Source: Posidonia oceanica (taxonomy: Eukaryota; Streptophyta; Magnoliopsida; Alismatales; Posidoniaceae). From it: a DNA stretch of 64,000 bases. A program made the position numbers and the translations under genes. The stretch covers positions 105,073,501 to 105,137,500 of the forward strand of contig JAZBRS010000026.1 of the NCBI GenBank assembly GCA_037176725.1, given 5' to 3'. The notes beneath the pieces are model-generated. The model was not told the origin of the DNA, made no database searches, and saw only the letters and a list, made by a program, of their open reading frames with translations. How positions within the stretch are numbered: the first letter of the stretch is position 1; each line of letters opens with the position of its first letter. Of this stretch, positions 47,201 to 56,644 are shown piece after piece.

Positions 47201-50200
47201 CACCGCGAAGCTTTCCTTCGCGTGTTCCAAGCCGCCCGTGTGTCCCAAGCCATAGAACCTGCTGCCTTGGAAAGCATGGTCGGAATGATCGCGGAGCCCC
47301 AGGTCATCACTTTCACGAGTGATGAGCTGCCCCCGGCGGGGATTAATCACAATCAACCCTTGTTTGTCACGGTGCAGTACAAGAACTTTCGCATTCCCCT
47401 TGCACTGGTTGATAATGGGTCGGGCCTTAACGTCTGTCCCTTGCGAACAGCAACCAAGCTCGGATTCAAGGCCGAGGACATTACTCCAGCTGTAAAGGGA
47501 ATGACAGCTTTTGATAATACTCACCATGACGCTCTAGGGATTTTGGTTATCCCTCTTATCATTGGCCCGGTCACATTCGATGTGGAATTCTACGTCGTCG
47601 ACTTGGAACCGAACTTCAACCTTCTGCTTGGGCGCCCTTGGCTCCACAAGCATCAGGTTATCCCCTCGACCCTCCATCGCATGATCAAGTTCCGCCGAGG
47701 CGACGATGTCATCGTTGTCATGGCGGAGAACTTTGAGAAGGAGCGGATCGAGGCGGTTTCCTCTATCTCGTCGCGGACTGTCCCCTTTGACCCTGATCTT
47801 TCGAACGCTTTGTATCGCGTTAATCGGTGCGAGCCGGTTAACTTTTTACCAGATCTTGAACGTGTCAACTCCTTGGCCGTTCACAACAACCCCTTCCGGA
47901 TGGTCGAGAACGTTTGTCACAGATGGGGCTACGTCAAAGGGACACCGCTCGGGCGACATGGCCAAGGAATCGCTGAACCAATCCTGGCGGAAGAACGAAG
48001 GGACAACGAGGGTCTAGGTTACGACCCTCACTCCGACAAAGGCAAGCGCCCGCAAGCAAAGAATCAGAGAATGGTCATACCTCGGAGCTTGGCCAACTTC
48101 ACGAGCGCAGGTATCCTGGACTCAAGCGCAGTTCAAGTCGCAGTGCCGTCGGAGCCGTGTCAAAGCCCTCCGCCACCGGAGGAGGACTGGGTCTGCGTTG
48201 AGGACTACTACTCGGACGAGGAACAGTCGGGCACGACAGGGGCAGTTCAGATTTGTAGTGAAAGCCAGCCCTATACAGCAGCACATCAGCCGGTTTATCT
48301 AGCCACTCCTTCCACAGATCATGAAACAGCAGTCTCGGCAGAACCCTTGGCAGGTTTGGCAATCTCTGGTTCTCCTGTAGTCATGTCAGCACCATCGGCA
48401 CCAGCTCAAGCACAGTCAGTCAGTTCGCAGACAACCGTTGTCGCATCAGTGCAAGTACCACCTTCGCAGAAAGGTCAATCGCTGAGTTCAGTCAGCAGCA
48501 CAGCTCAGCCCTTTTCAAAGGCTGCATCACAGGCAATGCAGCCAGCTCAATCAGGCATGCACCTCCTTGCCACAGACCGGCAACTTTCATGGCCAGATCC
48601 TATGGCATCAGAGGCCGCGCTCTCATCATCATCATCAGTCGCGGAGAACCAGCTGACCATCGCGGTCTCCCGGCCTTCGGGCCTTCAAGAGAGCACCTCC
48701 GCCCATCCTCTAACAGCAGCAGTCACTCTGGCAGCGTATCCATCTGCAATCCCTCTGACTAGACCATCTGGGGCTCCCTTGCCGGAACAGTCGCAATCAG
48801 GCGCGCCCGTGAGTCAGAGGATACAAGTATCAGAGACAGCAATCCATCCCGCAGCCGAGCCAGTGCCTCAGGCCCTCGGCGCCTACTATGTCGATTCACC
48901 TCCAGATGAGGAAGAAGAGGGGGCAGTAGAAGCCCAAGTCGATTCATGGATGTCAGATCTGGAGCTGCTTTACCAAGAACAGCTTGAATCCATAGTAGAA
49001 GACTTGGCACAACACCAAGCCGCAAAGAGGAAAGGAAAAGCCGTAGTTACGGATCCTCCTCTGCGAGAGGACTCCACCTCCATCATGGTCCTAGAAGGAA
49101 GTTCAATGATGTCGGACTCTCTCAGACCCGACGAGCTCATTACTCTTCAAGCCGAGGGCGGGTCCAGATGGCTTGTACAGCATATGCCTTCCACCAGTAC
49201 ATTGGCAGACTCAGAAGAAGAGACACCAGCGGGTCGCACAGCAGCAGTAACAGAGCAAAGAGCAGAGTCAGTGACAGAGTTGTCAGAAGTTTCAGTGGCA
49301 GATTCACCAGCAGCATCAGTTACAGAGCCAGTAAAGCCTGCAGTAGTGTCATCAGCAGCAGAGCAGACAGCAGAAGCCGCCAGAGCAGAGGTCGCACACC
49401 GAAGATTCAGAAACACTCGGGTAGGCGTGACCATCCTGAGACGTCACCAGGGTCAAGAAGCAGAACTCCTACACTCCTTCGATGTGACAAACCCCACTTT
49501 CGAAAAGGAGATTCTCTCGGAACTTGTTGCGTACGGAGAGGAAGATAATACAGGCGAAGATGAGACTGACGATGACCCCTCGCCTGAGTTCCGACCCTAT
49601 GACGACGACCCAGAAGGCCCGAATCTGCATGTTGAGGAAGAAACAGAAACTATTAACCTCGGCACAGCCGAAGAAACCAAAGAAGTTCGCATCAGCGCCC
49701 TGCTATCACCGCAAGTCAGGATAGAATTCATCGCATTCCTGAGGGAGTATGCGGATGTCTTCGCCTGGACTTATGAAGACATGGTCGGCCTGGATGTCGA
49801 AATAGTGGTCCATAACTTGCCCTTGAAGCCAGAGGCCAAGCCAGTAAAGCAGAAACTAAGAAGATGGCGACCACAGTGGCTGCTCATGATCAAGGAAGAA
49901 ATAATGAAGCAGCTTGATGTCAACTTTTTAAAGGTCGTCCTTTACCCTGAGTGGCTTGCAAACATCGTGCCAGTGCCCAAGAAGGACGGCCGAATCCGGG
50001 TATGTATTGACTACAGGGACCTGAACAAGGCGAGTCCCAAGGACGACTTCCCATTGCCTCACATTGACGTCCTGGTCGACAATACCGCAGGCCACAAGAT
50101 GCTGTCCTTTATGGATGGCTTCTCCGGTTATAATCAGATCAAGATGGCAGAAGAAGACATGGAAAAAACTTCGTTCATCACCCCCTGGGGGGTCTTCTGT

Positions 50201-52927
50201 TATCAGGTTATGCCGTTTGGGTTGAAGAATGCTGGCGCAACATATCAGAGGGCCATGACCACACTTTTCCACGACCTCATGCACCAAGAAGTGGAGGTCT
50301 ATGTGGATGACATGATCGCGAAGACCAAGGAGCCTGAGGATCACCTTAGTTGCCTAAAGAAGCTCTTTGACCGTCTGAGGAAGTACAGACTGAGACTTAA
50401 CCCCAACAAATGCGTATTCGGGGTTTCATCTGGCAAACTGCTCGGCTACATTGTTAGCCAAAGGGGGATTGAAGTAGACCCGATGAAAGCTAAAGCCATC
50501 GTGGAGATGCCACCCCCTAGAACCGAGAAGGAGGTTCGAGGCCTGCTGGGGCGTTTACAGTACATCAGCCGCTTCATTGCACAGCTCACGCCCATCTGCG
50601 AGCCCATCTTCAAACTCCTGAGGAAGAATGCACAAATCGACTGGAATGAAGAATGTCAAGCCGCATTTGAGAAGATCAAGCAGCTACTGGTCAAACCCCC
50701 TGTCTTGGTCCCTCCCACACCAGGAAGACCTCTGCTCCTCTATCTGTCAACCACACAGCATTCCATGGGTGCCGTCCTGGGCCAACACGACGAGTCTGGC
50801 AGGAAAGAGCGCGCCATTTACTACCTGAGCAAAAAGTTCAATGAATGTGAAGCCAGGTACACTGTGATGGAGAAAACCTGTTTATCCCTTGTCTGGGCCG
50901 CACAGAAACTGAGGCACTACATGATGGCGTACCCAGTTCAGCTTTTGTGCCGTCATGATCCCATCAAGTTCCTCTTCCAAAAGCCGGCGCTGGTGGGCAG
51001 ATGTGTCAAGTGGCAGGTGTTGTTGTCCCAATATGACATCACTTTTGTCACACAGAGGTCTATGAAGGGCCAGGCTATGGCGGACCACCTCGCGGATTTC
51101 CCTCTGCCTGAATATCAACCCCTCCAGACGCAGTTCCCTGACGAGGACATTCTTTTTGCGACGGAGGACTCAGAAGAGAGGGACCCTGAAGAGCAAGAGC
51201 AGTGGCGGTTGTACTTCGACGGTGCCGTCAATAAAAAGGGTCGAGGCATAGGTGCAGTACTGACCACGCCACATGGACAGATGATTCCCTTTGCGAGGAA
51301 GCTGACTTTCGCATGCACGAACAACGAAGCAGAATACGAGGCATGCATCTTGGGTTTGAAAGTCGCCCTCGAGCACAAAGCGCAGAAGTTGCACGTGCAC
51401 GGTGATGCCATGTTGGTGATCTCTCAGGTGAATGGCGACTGGAAGACAAAAGACCCCAAGCTCGTGCCATATCACGAATGTCTGCTGAGGCTAATAGAAG
51501 AGTTCGAGAGCATTGATTTCACATACATGAACAGGGCAAAGAATGCGTATGCAGACGCGTTAGCGACCTTGGCTTCTTGGCTCAGCATACCAGACAACAG
51601 CATGGTAGAGGTGTCAGTCACCTGCATTGAGGAGCCTGCCCATTGCATGAATATAGAGGAGGCAGATCCAACAGTGGAGCAGCCATGGTATCATGATATC
51701 AAAGCATTCTTGGAGTCCGGTAGCGTCCCGTCTGGCACCACTGCGGAAGATAAGAGAACTTTGGCGCGTCTGGCGTCAAAGTATGTACTGGGGGGTGGGC
51801 AGTTATACAGAAGATCGTACAACCAGATGCTACTACGCTGCTTGGACAAACCAGAGGCTGACACCGCAATGCTTCAAGTGCATGCCGGGACCTGTGGCCC
51901 GCACATGAACGGTGTCCTCTTAGCCAAGAAGATCATGCTCCAAGGGTATTTCTGGCAAACCATGGAAGCGGACTGCTGCCGTTTCGTGCGTAAATGCCAC
52001 AACTGTCAGATCCATGGCAATTTCATCAAGGCTCCCCCTTATCAGCTGCACAACATGTCCTCGCCATGGCCTTTCTCCACCTGGGGGATCGATGTCATTG
52101 GCGCAATACACCCCGCCGCTTCAAATGGCCATCGCTTCATCATGGTGGCAATAGACTACTTCACTAAGTGGGTGGAAGCAGCTTCCTACAGGACAGTCAC
52201 CGCAGTGGCAACCGAAAAATTCATTAGAAACAACATCGTTGCCCGGTACGGGGTCCCTCACTCCATCATCTCTGATAATGGCACGAACTTCATTGCCAAA
52301 AGAACTGAGGAGTTCCTACAGAATTTCAGAATCAAGCATCACCGCTCCTCACCATATCGGCCTCAGATGAATGGAGCAGTGGAGTCTGCCAACAAGAACA
52401 TCATCAAGATCATGAAGAAGATGGCAGAAACCCACAAGGATTGGCACGATCAGCTCCCGTACGCACTCTGGGCGTACAGGACATTAATCCGGACCTCGAC
52501 GGGAGCCACCCCGTACTCGCTGGTGTATGGCATGGAAGCTGTATTGCCCGTTGAGGTGGAGATACCCTCGCTGCGAATCTTGCGAGAAGCTGAGTTGGAA
52601 GAGGCAGAATGGGTCGAAGACCGCTGCGTCCAACTGAACCTAATCGATGAGCACAGACTACAAGCCATGCACAATGCTCATTGTTACCAGAAGCGAATGG
52701 CTAGAGCCTTCTTGAAGAAAGTCCGGCCCAGAAGCTTCCAGCCCGGAGATCTTGTTCTGCGCGCCGTTCATCTACCAGACGGTCGAGGCAAATTCCGACC
52801 TAACTGGCGCAGACCCTTTGTAGTTAAGCAGATCTTCTCAGGCGGCGCAGTAACTCTTGAGGACATGGACCAGGTCGAGCAGTCTGAGCCGGTCAACATG
52901 TGCTACCTCAAGAAGTACTATCAGTAG
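44300..52927 (+). CDS. Gag-protease-RT-RNase H-RNase H-integrase polyprotein
   Basis: From the ATG at 44,300 the frame is 2,875 codons without a stop (it is open without ATG back to 44,162). Order by residue: Pro/Ala-rich N-terminus; gag core about 345-520 ('PPKFKIPDFEKYDGRGCP'); knuckle 667-680 of type C-x2-H-x4-H-x4-C ('CDFHRSVGHSTDSC'); protease with DNGS at 1038; a G-patch-like stretch near 1208 ('WGYVKGTPLGRHGQG'); a Ser/Ala/Gln/Glu-rich spacer about 1260-1790; RT with YVDD at 2001-2004; RNase H about 2131-2264; a second RNase H from 2302 ('RLYFDGAVNKKG', 'NNEAEYEACILGL'); integrase zinc motif 2528-2569 and catalytic Asp2598, Asp2659, Glu2695 (D-x60-D-x35-E). All catalytic residues are present. 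A second RNase H is known from Tat elements. It supplies the particle, cDNA synthesis and integration. Confidence 0.93.
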   Translation: MAQRTVETPLTLASEVVPAPAPPVPVSNPSVPSVTPGFSPLSSGAPQFAVGQWQTPVPPDPVAESILMTTSRVLEAPLTPPSQGFVTFDPSAAATHALGFQSPGQSGSLGSGSSPALQFSVPTDGTPEEQYQQLMDTIQRLQGIALSVRPPSPPVVPEVPVRPAPAHLALHSALPPRPSSQLLTVPTMGARIPPLASAPHLTQHAPPPPSGQSFGLVGAQYLAGPSPGIAPVRPLMLQHPAPTAQHTVYPPPLHQAQNSTCIPPCTPPQHGYAGHHLASPGDVMVDPEEHLGATHSAYVVPAPAAPSPVAAIPDPINNRMDVLEKALRLVQGTDHQTYQFRDLCCFPEAVLPPKFKIPDFEKYDGRGCPIAHLKAYCGDLAQLQADERLLIRLFQKSLSGPALKWFTSLDMATIKTWNDLSQAFLEQYSFNLDLVPKRADLIATKQNPGEPFGEYVGRWRALASQVRDRPSDEESIEIIIKGAQPSTGALLSIQPVTTFTALIRAGTRVESSLRSGNFPALSVLARQALASNDGSSSSAVNNNSSLNNNRPKRKDPPKPVVAYVDSPAAPVRLASRPAPPQIYYAPAPRAHPTPQITTTARPVYPAAPVQQGQFPRPRRPPMEKRKFAPLVEPLSAVLPKVASLLRFPEVRPPPNPLPHWFKANLFCDFHRSVGHSTDSCFTLRNAIQDLIESGTIVIDTHEASTSAPSHAPASASTPANVVRRPLPEHSYSGGAGTSGIHSLFPSGSPTSVVDPSELIHDVSTPFPVSLYLAAIAGSESGIHMIRPRARQERSPASTAMLSRAQAPIHLLVRPQPELPVHLLARPQSPPSLPSQLPTYPCPPQPVAPLVLAARAPVVVNLTRDTHRVPYSYATEMCAEVTRSGRVYRPPAPVTRPSHPQPARPLPLVQPAVPLPSSQPLEPTITEPVPTAAPPATKKCQPKADIISQLKKVKADISIWDLIHTSAEHREAFLRVFQAARVSQAIEPAALESMVGMIAEPQVITFTSDELPPAGINHNQPLFVTVQYKNFRIPLALVDNGSGLNVCPLRTATKLGFKAEDITPAVKGMTAFDNTHHDALGILVIPLIIGPVTFDVEFYVVDLEPNFNLLLGRPWLHKHQVIPSTLHRMIKFRRGDDVIVVMAENFEKERIEAVSSISSRTVPFDPDLSNALYRVNRCEPVNFLPDLERVNSLAVHNNPFRMVENVCHRWGYVKGTPLGRHGQGIAEPILAEERRDNEGLGYDPHSDKGKRPQAKNQRMVIPRSLANFTSAGILDSSAVQVAVPSEPCQSPPPPEEDWVCVEDYYSDEEQSGTTGAVQICSESQPYTAAHQPVYLATPSTDHETAVSAEPLAGLAISGSPVVMSAPSAPAQAQSVSSQTTVVASVQVPPSQKGQSLSSVSSTAQPFSKAASQAMQPAQSGMHLLATDRQLSWPDPMASEAALSSSSSVAENQLTIAVSRPSGLQESTSAHPLTAAVTLAAYPSAIPLTRPSGAPLPEQSQSGAPVSQRIQVSETAIHPAAEPVPQALGAYYVDSPPDEEEEGAVEAQVDSWMSDLELLYQEQLESIVEDLAQHQAAKRKGKAVVTDPPLREDSTSIMVLEGSSMMSDSLRPDELITLQAEGGSRWLVQHMPSTSTLADSEEETPAGRTAAVTEQRAESVTELSEVSVADSPAASVTEPVKPAVVSSAAEQTAEAARAEVAHRRFRNTRVGVTILRRHQGQEAELLHSFDVTNPTFEKEILSELVAYGEEDNTGEDETDDDPSPEFRPYDDDPEGPNLHVEEETETINLGTAEETKEVRISALLSPQVRIEFIAFLREYADVFAWTYEDMVGLDVEIVVHNLPLKPEAKPVKQKLRRWRPQWLLMIKEEIMKQLDVNFLKVVLYPEWLANIVPVPKKDGRIRVCIDYRDLNKASPKDDFPLPHIDVLVDNTAGHKMLSFMDGFSGYNQIKMAEEDMEKTSFITPWGVFCYQVMPFGLKNAGATYQRAMTTLFHDLMHQEVEVYVDDMIAKTKEPEDHLSCLKKLFDRLRKYRLRLNPNKCVFGVSSGKLLGYIVSQRGIEVDPMKAKAIVEMPPPRTEKEVRGLLGRLQYISRFIAQLTPICEPIFKLLRKNAQIDWNEECQAAFEKIKQLLVKPPVLVPPTPGRPLLLYLSTTQHSMGAVLGQHDESGRKERAIYYLSKKFNECEARYTVMEKTCLSLVWAAQKLRHYMMAYPVQLLCRHDPIKFLFQKPALVGRCVKWQVLLSQYDITFVTQRSMKGQAMADHLADFPLPEYQPLQTQFPDEDILFATEDSEERDPEEQEQWRLYFDGAVNKKGRGIGAVLTTPHGQMIPFARKLTFACTNNEAEYEACILGLKVALEHKAQKLHVHGDAMLVISQVNGDWKTKDPKLVPYHECLLRLIEEFESIDFTYMNRAKNAYADALATLASWLSIPDNSMVEVSVTCIEEPAHCMNIEEADPTVEQPWYHDIKAFLESGSVPSGTTAEDKRTLARLASKYVLGGGQLYRRSYNQMLLRCLDKPEADTAMLQVHAGTCGPHMNGVLLAKKIMLQGYFWQTMEADCCRFVRKCHNCQIHGNFIKAPPYQLHNMSSPWPFSTWGIDVIGAIHPAASNGHRFIMVAIDYFTKWVEAASYRTVTAVATEKFIRNNIVARYGVPHSIISDNGTNFIAKRTEEFLQNFRIKHHRSSPYRPQMNGAVESANKNIIKIMKKMAETHKDWHDQLPYALWAYRTLIRTSTGATPYSLVYGMEAVLPVEVEIPSLRILREAELEEAEWVEDRCVQLNLIDEHRLQAMHNAHCYQKRMARAFLKKVRPRSFQPGDLVLRAVHLPDGRGKFRPNWRRPFVVKQIFSGGAVTLEDMDQVEQSEPVNMCYLKKYYQ

Positions 52928-53299
52928 CCGAGAGTAGCCATTGCGGATTCTCCCTCCCATTTGTCATGTTCTCGCCATTTGCATGCCTTTGTATCTCTGT
53001 TTGCTCTATCCACTCCCCACTTCACTTCGTCCCATTTCCTACATTTCCTGACGTTGCAGCACTCCTGTGCGTCCCTGTTCATCCTGTTCACATTCCACAT
53101 TCCTCATACATTGCATCTTGCCTGGTGATGAAAACCGGAGGTGCTTGCCTGCTGCGAAAGGAGTCTCCCGACCTCACCTGATACTACTTAGATGTCTTGA
53201 CTAGTGAGGGAGCCACCACTCAATGAGAGCGGGCGAAATGCCCAAACCCCTAAGGACTCACACCCTTTAGAAGAGTGCTAGGTGTTAGTCAGAAAGTAG

Positions 53300-53600
53300 T
53301 ACATACCCCAGCCTAGATGTGCGAAAAAGAAAGAGAAAGAGAAAGCCAAAAGCCTATACCCGAAAGACCCTAATGCCCATCTCCCCCAGGGGAGGGGACA
53401 GCGGAAACCTGCAAGCCAAAAAGAAGAGGAAAGGAAAAGAAAAAGAAAAAAGGAACAAAAAAAGAGAGGAAAAAACAAAAGGAGAATGATAGAAAAGAAA
53501 AGGGAGAAGGGGACAAAGGCCCCATTCCCGCAAAAAAAAAAAAAAAGAAGAAGAAGAAAAAAAAGGAAGAAAAAGAAGAGAATAAAGGCAAGCAGAGTAA
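53300..53600 (+). repeat. Purine-rich low-complexity tract between pol and the PMD-like frame
   Basis: About 300 bases are dominated by A and G (runs such as 'gaaagagaaagagaaag' and a 15-A run near 53,533), broken by a short C-rich piece near 53,380. The frames that cross it are artefacts. It could act as an internal polypurine tract or a spacer for a separate transcript; neither is shown. Confidence 0.6.
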
Positions 53601-54181
53601 CCCCGTACCTCTCACCTACCCTAGAAAAGAGCCAAAGCCCGGGTCAGGCCCTCCTCGTTTCCAAAATGGGAGTAAGGAGAGCCCTGTACACCGACATTAA
53701 AAAAAAGAGAGAGAAGAAAGAGTTAGGAGTGAGTGTAAGTCCTTGAGAGTTTGGCATGGAGCCCGTCCTCTCTACACCACCACCAAACATCACCCATACC
53801 TTCCCCCAGAGTGCCACCAACAAGTCAGGAGTCCGAGTAGAGTCCGGTGAGTTAAGGACCGCTCCCTTTCTATACAGCAGGCACCAAAGCACCCCGATAC
53901 TGAGGGCAAACTACGCCAAATCACACGCATCTGCACTTTCCAGTCATCTCCCCCCTCTCTGATCATCCTACTCCGCAAAGGCTCGCTCCAGCGCTGAGAC
54001 AGTACCTCTACTTAGCATGCGTTGGCACCGTCAGGCTGCGACAACCCGGGGCTCCCGACAGTCCCCGTCACAATAACAGAGTGTCCTCATGCTTATACAT
54101 GTTCAATTGCCATAGTCTAAATGTTTACTGCTTATACATGTCGCACCTGTTTCTACCAGTTTCAGAATCTGCTTTCCTACG

Positions 54182-55483
54182 ATGGTTGCGCTTATATGGG
54201 CTCTGATGATTCACAGTCTTGGCAACAGGTATCTGAAGACTCTTGTAACAGCCGTCTGCCCACATCCTGCAATCTGTGCAATGGGTTTCCCCACCTTGGT
54301 AACCCCCACGCACTGTTCCGAGATCCTACGAGAATGGATCGGCAAGCTTACAAAAGATGACTGTGAGAAGCTGCGCCTGTGGGGCATTCCGACCAAGCTG
54401 CTCAAGGCTGCTGATGTAGAAGTGAGCCGCCATCTTCTGTGTGCCGCTGCGCGATTCTGGAAACCGGCACACCATGTCTTCCGTTTCGGCAGAACTGAAC
54501 TGACACCCACACTGGAAGAAGTACGTCGAATCTGCGGCTTTTCCAAGATCTTGGGGCCACCTATCTTCATGAGGCGTGACGGATACTTGGCAGTCCTGAA
54601 GCAGCTGACCGGCCTCTCTACCCAAAGTTGCCAGCAGAAGCTGGTTTGTACCAGCGGGCCTGCGCCTCTGCTTCGCCTAGCATACTTTGATGATATTGTG
54701 GAAAAGCGTGCTGAACTCGGAGACGAGCTGTGGCTCCGAGGGTTTGTCACCCGTTTCCTAGGCGAGCTGGTCTTTACTCATGGCAAGGTAACGGTGGCCG
54801 TCGAGATCGCTGAAATAGCACTCGCCGTGGTGACCCAGCACATAGACCTGGCACCGGTTGTCTTGGCAGAGACCTACCGCGGTCTGGACCGCATCTCGCA
54901 TCGCTGCCGCCACTTTCATGGTTGCGGATCGTTCATTCAGGTCTGGCTAGCGGCGCACACTGAGATAGACCTTCTGCGCCCCCAAGTGCACGCTTTCGAG
55001 GCCTACCGCAGCAGCGGCCATGCCAAGGCAATCAAGAGCGTCAAGGAAGAATATGAAAGGCTATCAGGACTGACAGACGACACAGTCACATGGCGCATCA
55101 TTCCTTCTGCAGCCGAAGCATTCACTGTCTTCTTCAATACACGCGACATGCGACTGGTTGTGCTACCAGGATTTACTGCGGGTGTAGAATATCACCCTAT
55201 CAGAGTCATGCGCCAGTTCAGCTTCCAGCAGGGCGCCTTTGTCGACAGCACAGCGCCTAAGCTCCTTCAAGAATATCCCCTTAGTACAATCGCCCCCACA
55301 AAGGAGCTGGCCAACCTAATGCAGCATGGGGTGCGATCAACAGACATCGCTGCAATGAAAGGCGTAGGGTGTACCCCTGAGTACATCACTGAAGTGCAGG
55401 ACCTCTGGCCCATTGACGAAGTCCCGCCAAGTGGCCCCTTGTTCCCTGACTCTGGAAACTCAAAGAAGGCCCGAATCAGCTAG
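54182..55483 (+). CDS. Plant mobile domain/DUF7745-like protein carried by the retrotransposon
   Basis: A 433-codon frame, 1.25 kb after the pol stop and in the same direction, intact to its TAG. Residues 92-114 read 'FWKPAHHVFRFG' and 'ELTPTLEEV'. This fW.p..h.FrfG..eltPTlEE pattern marks DUF7745 and the wider plant mobile domain (PMD) superfamily. Upstream are 'LRLWGIPTKLL' and a further helix-rich body; no transmembrane segment, so it is not an obvious envelope. PMD proteins occur both as host genes (Arabidopsis MAIN and MAIL1, needed for transposon silencing and meristem upkeep) and inside plant transposons. Its role here is unknown. The first ATG is used, but ATGs at residues 9 and 34 are possible. 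It needs its own transcript or reinitiation, because a stop and 1.25 kb separate it from pol. Confidence 0.7.
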   Translation: MVALIWALMIHSLGNRYLKTLVTAVCPHPAICAMGFPTLVTPTHCSEILREWIGKLTKDDCEKLRLWGIPTKLLKAADVEVSRHLLCAAARFWKPAHHVFRFGRTELTPTLEEVRRICGFSKILGPPIFMRRDGYLAVLKQLTGLSTQSCQQKLVCTSGPAPLLRLAYFDDIVEKRAELGDELWLRGFVTRFLGELVFTHGKVTVAVEIAEIALAVVTQHIDLAPVVLAETYRGLDRISHRCRHFHGCGSFIQVWLAAHTEIDLLRPQVHAFEAYRSSGHAKAIKSVKEEYERLSGLTDDTVTWRIIPSAAEAFTVFFNTRDMRLVVLPGFTAGVEYHPIRVMRQFSFQQGAFVDSTAPKLLQEYPLSTIAPTKELANLMQHGVRSTDIAAMKGVGCTPEYITEVQDLWPIDEVPPSGPLFPDSGNSKKARIS

Positions 55484-55927
55484 GGCCATCATGCCGCTGC
55501 CATTCTGTCTTCCTTTCAAGTTGTGCTGTACTTTTTGGCCTGTCACGGGCATGTAACCAACAATTCTATCAATGCAAAACTGTTTTGTGCTGGCTGTTCA
55601 CATTTCAAAGCTGATCTGGCATTCCGGGCTCCTCGTCGCTCACATCCGGAGGCCCCTTGGCCCGACTGATTGCTCGCATGACGCAGGAAAGTCCTCAGCA
55701 AACGACCCAGGCTCCAGGACCTCCGCGAACCCGCGCCGTCCAACCTGCTACCGGACATACCCGGCTGAGTCTCCTTTGGGCTGGTACCCCAAACTACTCG
55801 TCTGACAAACACGTCAGTTTTGTCCATCCTTCGCTTTTCCCGATACCGGGGACGTTTCGACTAACCCCTGGCATCATCCTGATACCAGGGGCATCTTTTC
55901 AGACGCCCCGCGGTATCCCACCCTTGT
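55484..55927 (+). other. 3' noncoding region after the PMD-like frame
   Basis: Non-repetitive, C-rich sequence before the tandem repeats; the frames present are short and without motifs. Confidence 0.4.
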
Positions 55928-56041
55928 CTCATCTCCTCTTTGCCGGCCGATAAGTCCGATATCTTATCACCATTCCCAACCAGTCAATCTCATCATTATC
56001 TCATCTCCTCTTTGCCGGCCGATAAGTCCGATATCTTATCA
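55928..56041 (+). repeat. Two copies of a 71-bp unit
   Basis: 'ctcctctttgccggccgata' followed by 'agtccgatatcttatcacc' occurs at about 55,931-55,970 and again at about 56,002-56,041. A diverged piece ('cgataagtccgacaacttat') returns near 57,720. Confidence 0.75.
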
Positions 56042-56565
56042 CCTTTTTCAACCAAGCTCTCATCATTACCTCACCCCCTTTCTTTAGCTTAACTTCTCAT
56101 CATGATCTCATCCCCCTTCTTTAGCTTAACTTCTCATCATGATCTCATCCCCCTTCTTTAGCTTAACTTCTCATCATGATCTCATCCCCCTTCTTTAGCT
56201 TAACTTCTCATCATGATCTCATCCCCCTTCTTTAGCTTAACTTCTCATCATGATCTCATCCCCCTTCTTTAGCAGTAACTCTCATCATTACCTCACCCCC
56301 CTTCTTTAGCATTAGTTCTCATCATTACCTCACCCCCCTTCTTTAGCAGTAACTCTCATCATTACCTCACCCCCCTTCTTTAGCATTAGTTCTCATCATT
56401 ACCTCACCCCCCTTCTTTGGCTTAACTTCTCATCATGACCTCATCCCCCCTCTTTAGCAGTAGTTCTCATCATGATCTCATCCCCCTCTTCAGCAGTAGT
56501 TCTCATCATGATCTCATCCCCCTCTTTAGCAGTAGCCTCTCGTCATGATCTCATCCCCTCTTACC
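56042..56565 (+). repeat. 37-bp tandem array in the 3' UTR
   Basis: About thirteen to fourteen units of about 37 bp, each with CTCATCATGATCTCAT or CTCATCATTACCTCAC followed by CCCCCTTCTTTAGC. Two unit types (ending 'ttaactt' and 'agtaact/attagtt') form homogeneous or alternating blocks. Confidence 0.85.
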
Positions 56566-56644
56566 AAGCAACCAGGCATTCATCAATCATTCAGCAATCA
56601 ATCATTCAGCATTCGATCACTCATCAATCAATCATTCATCAATC

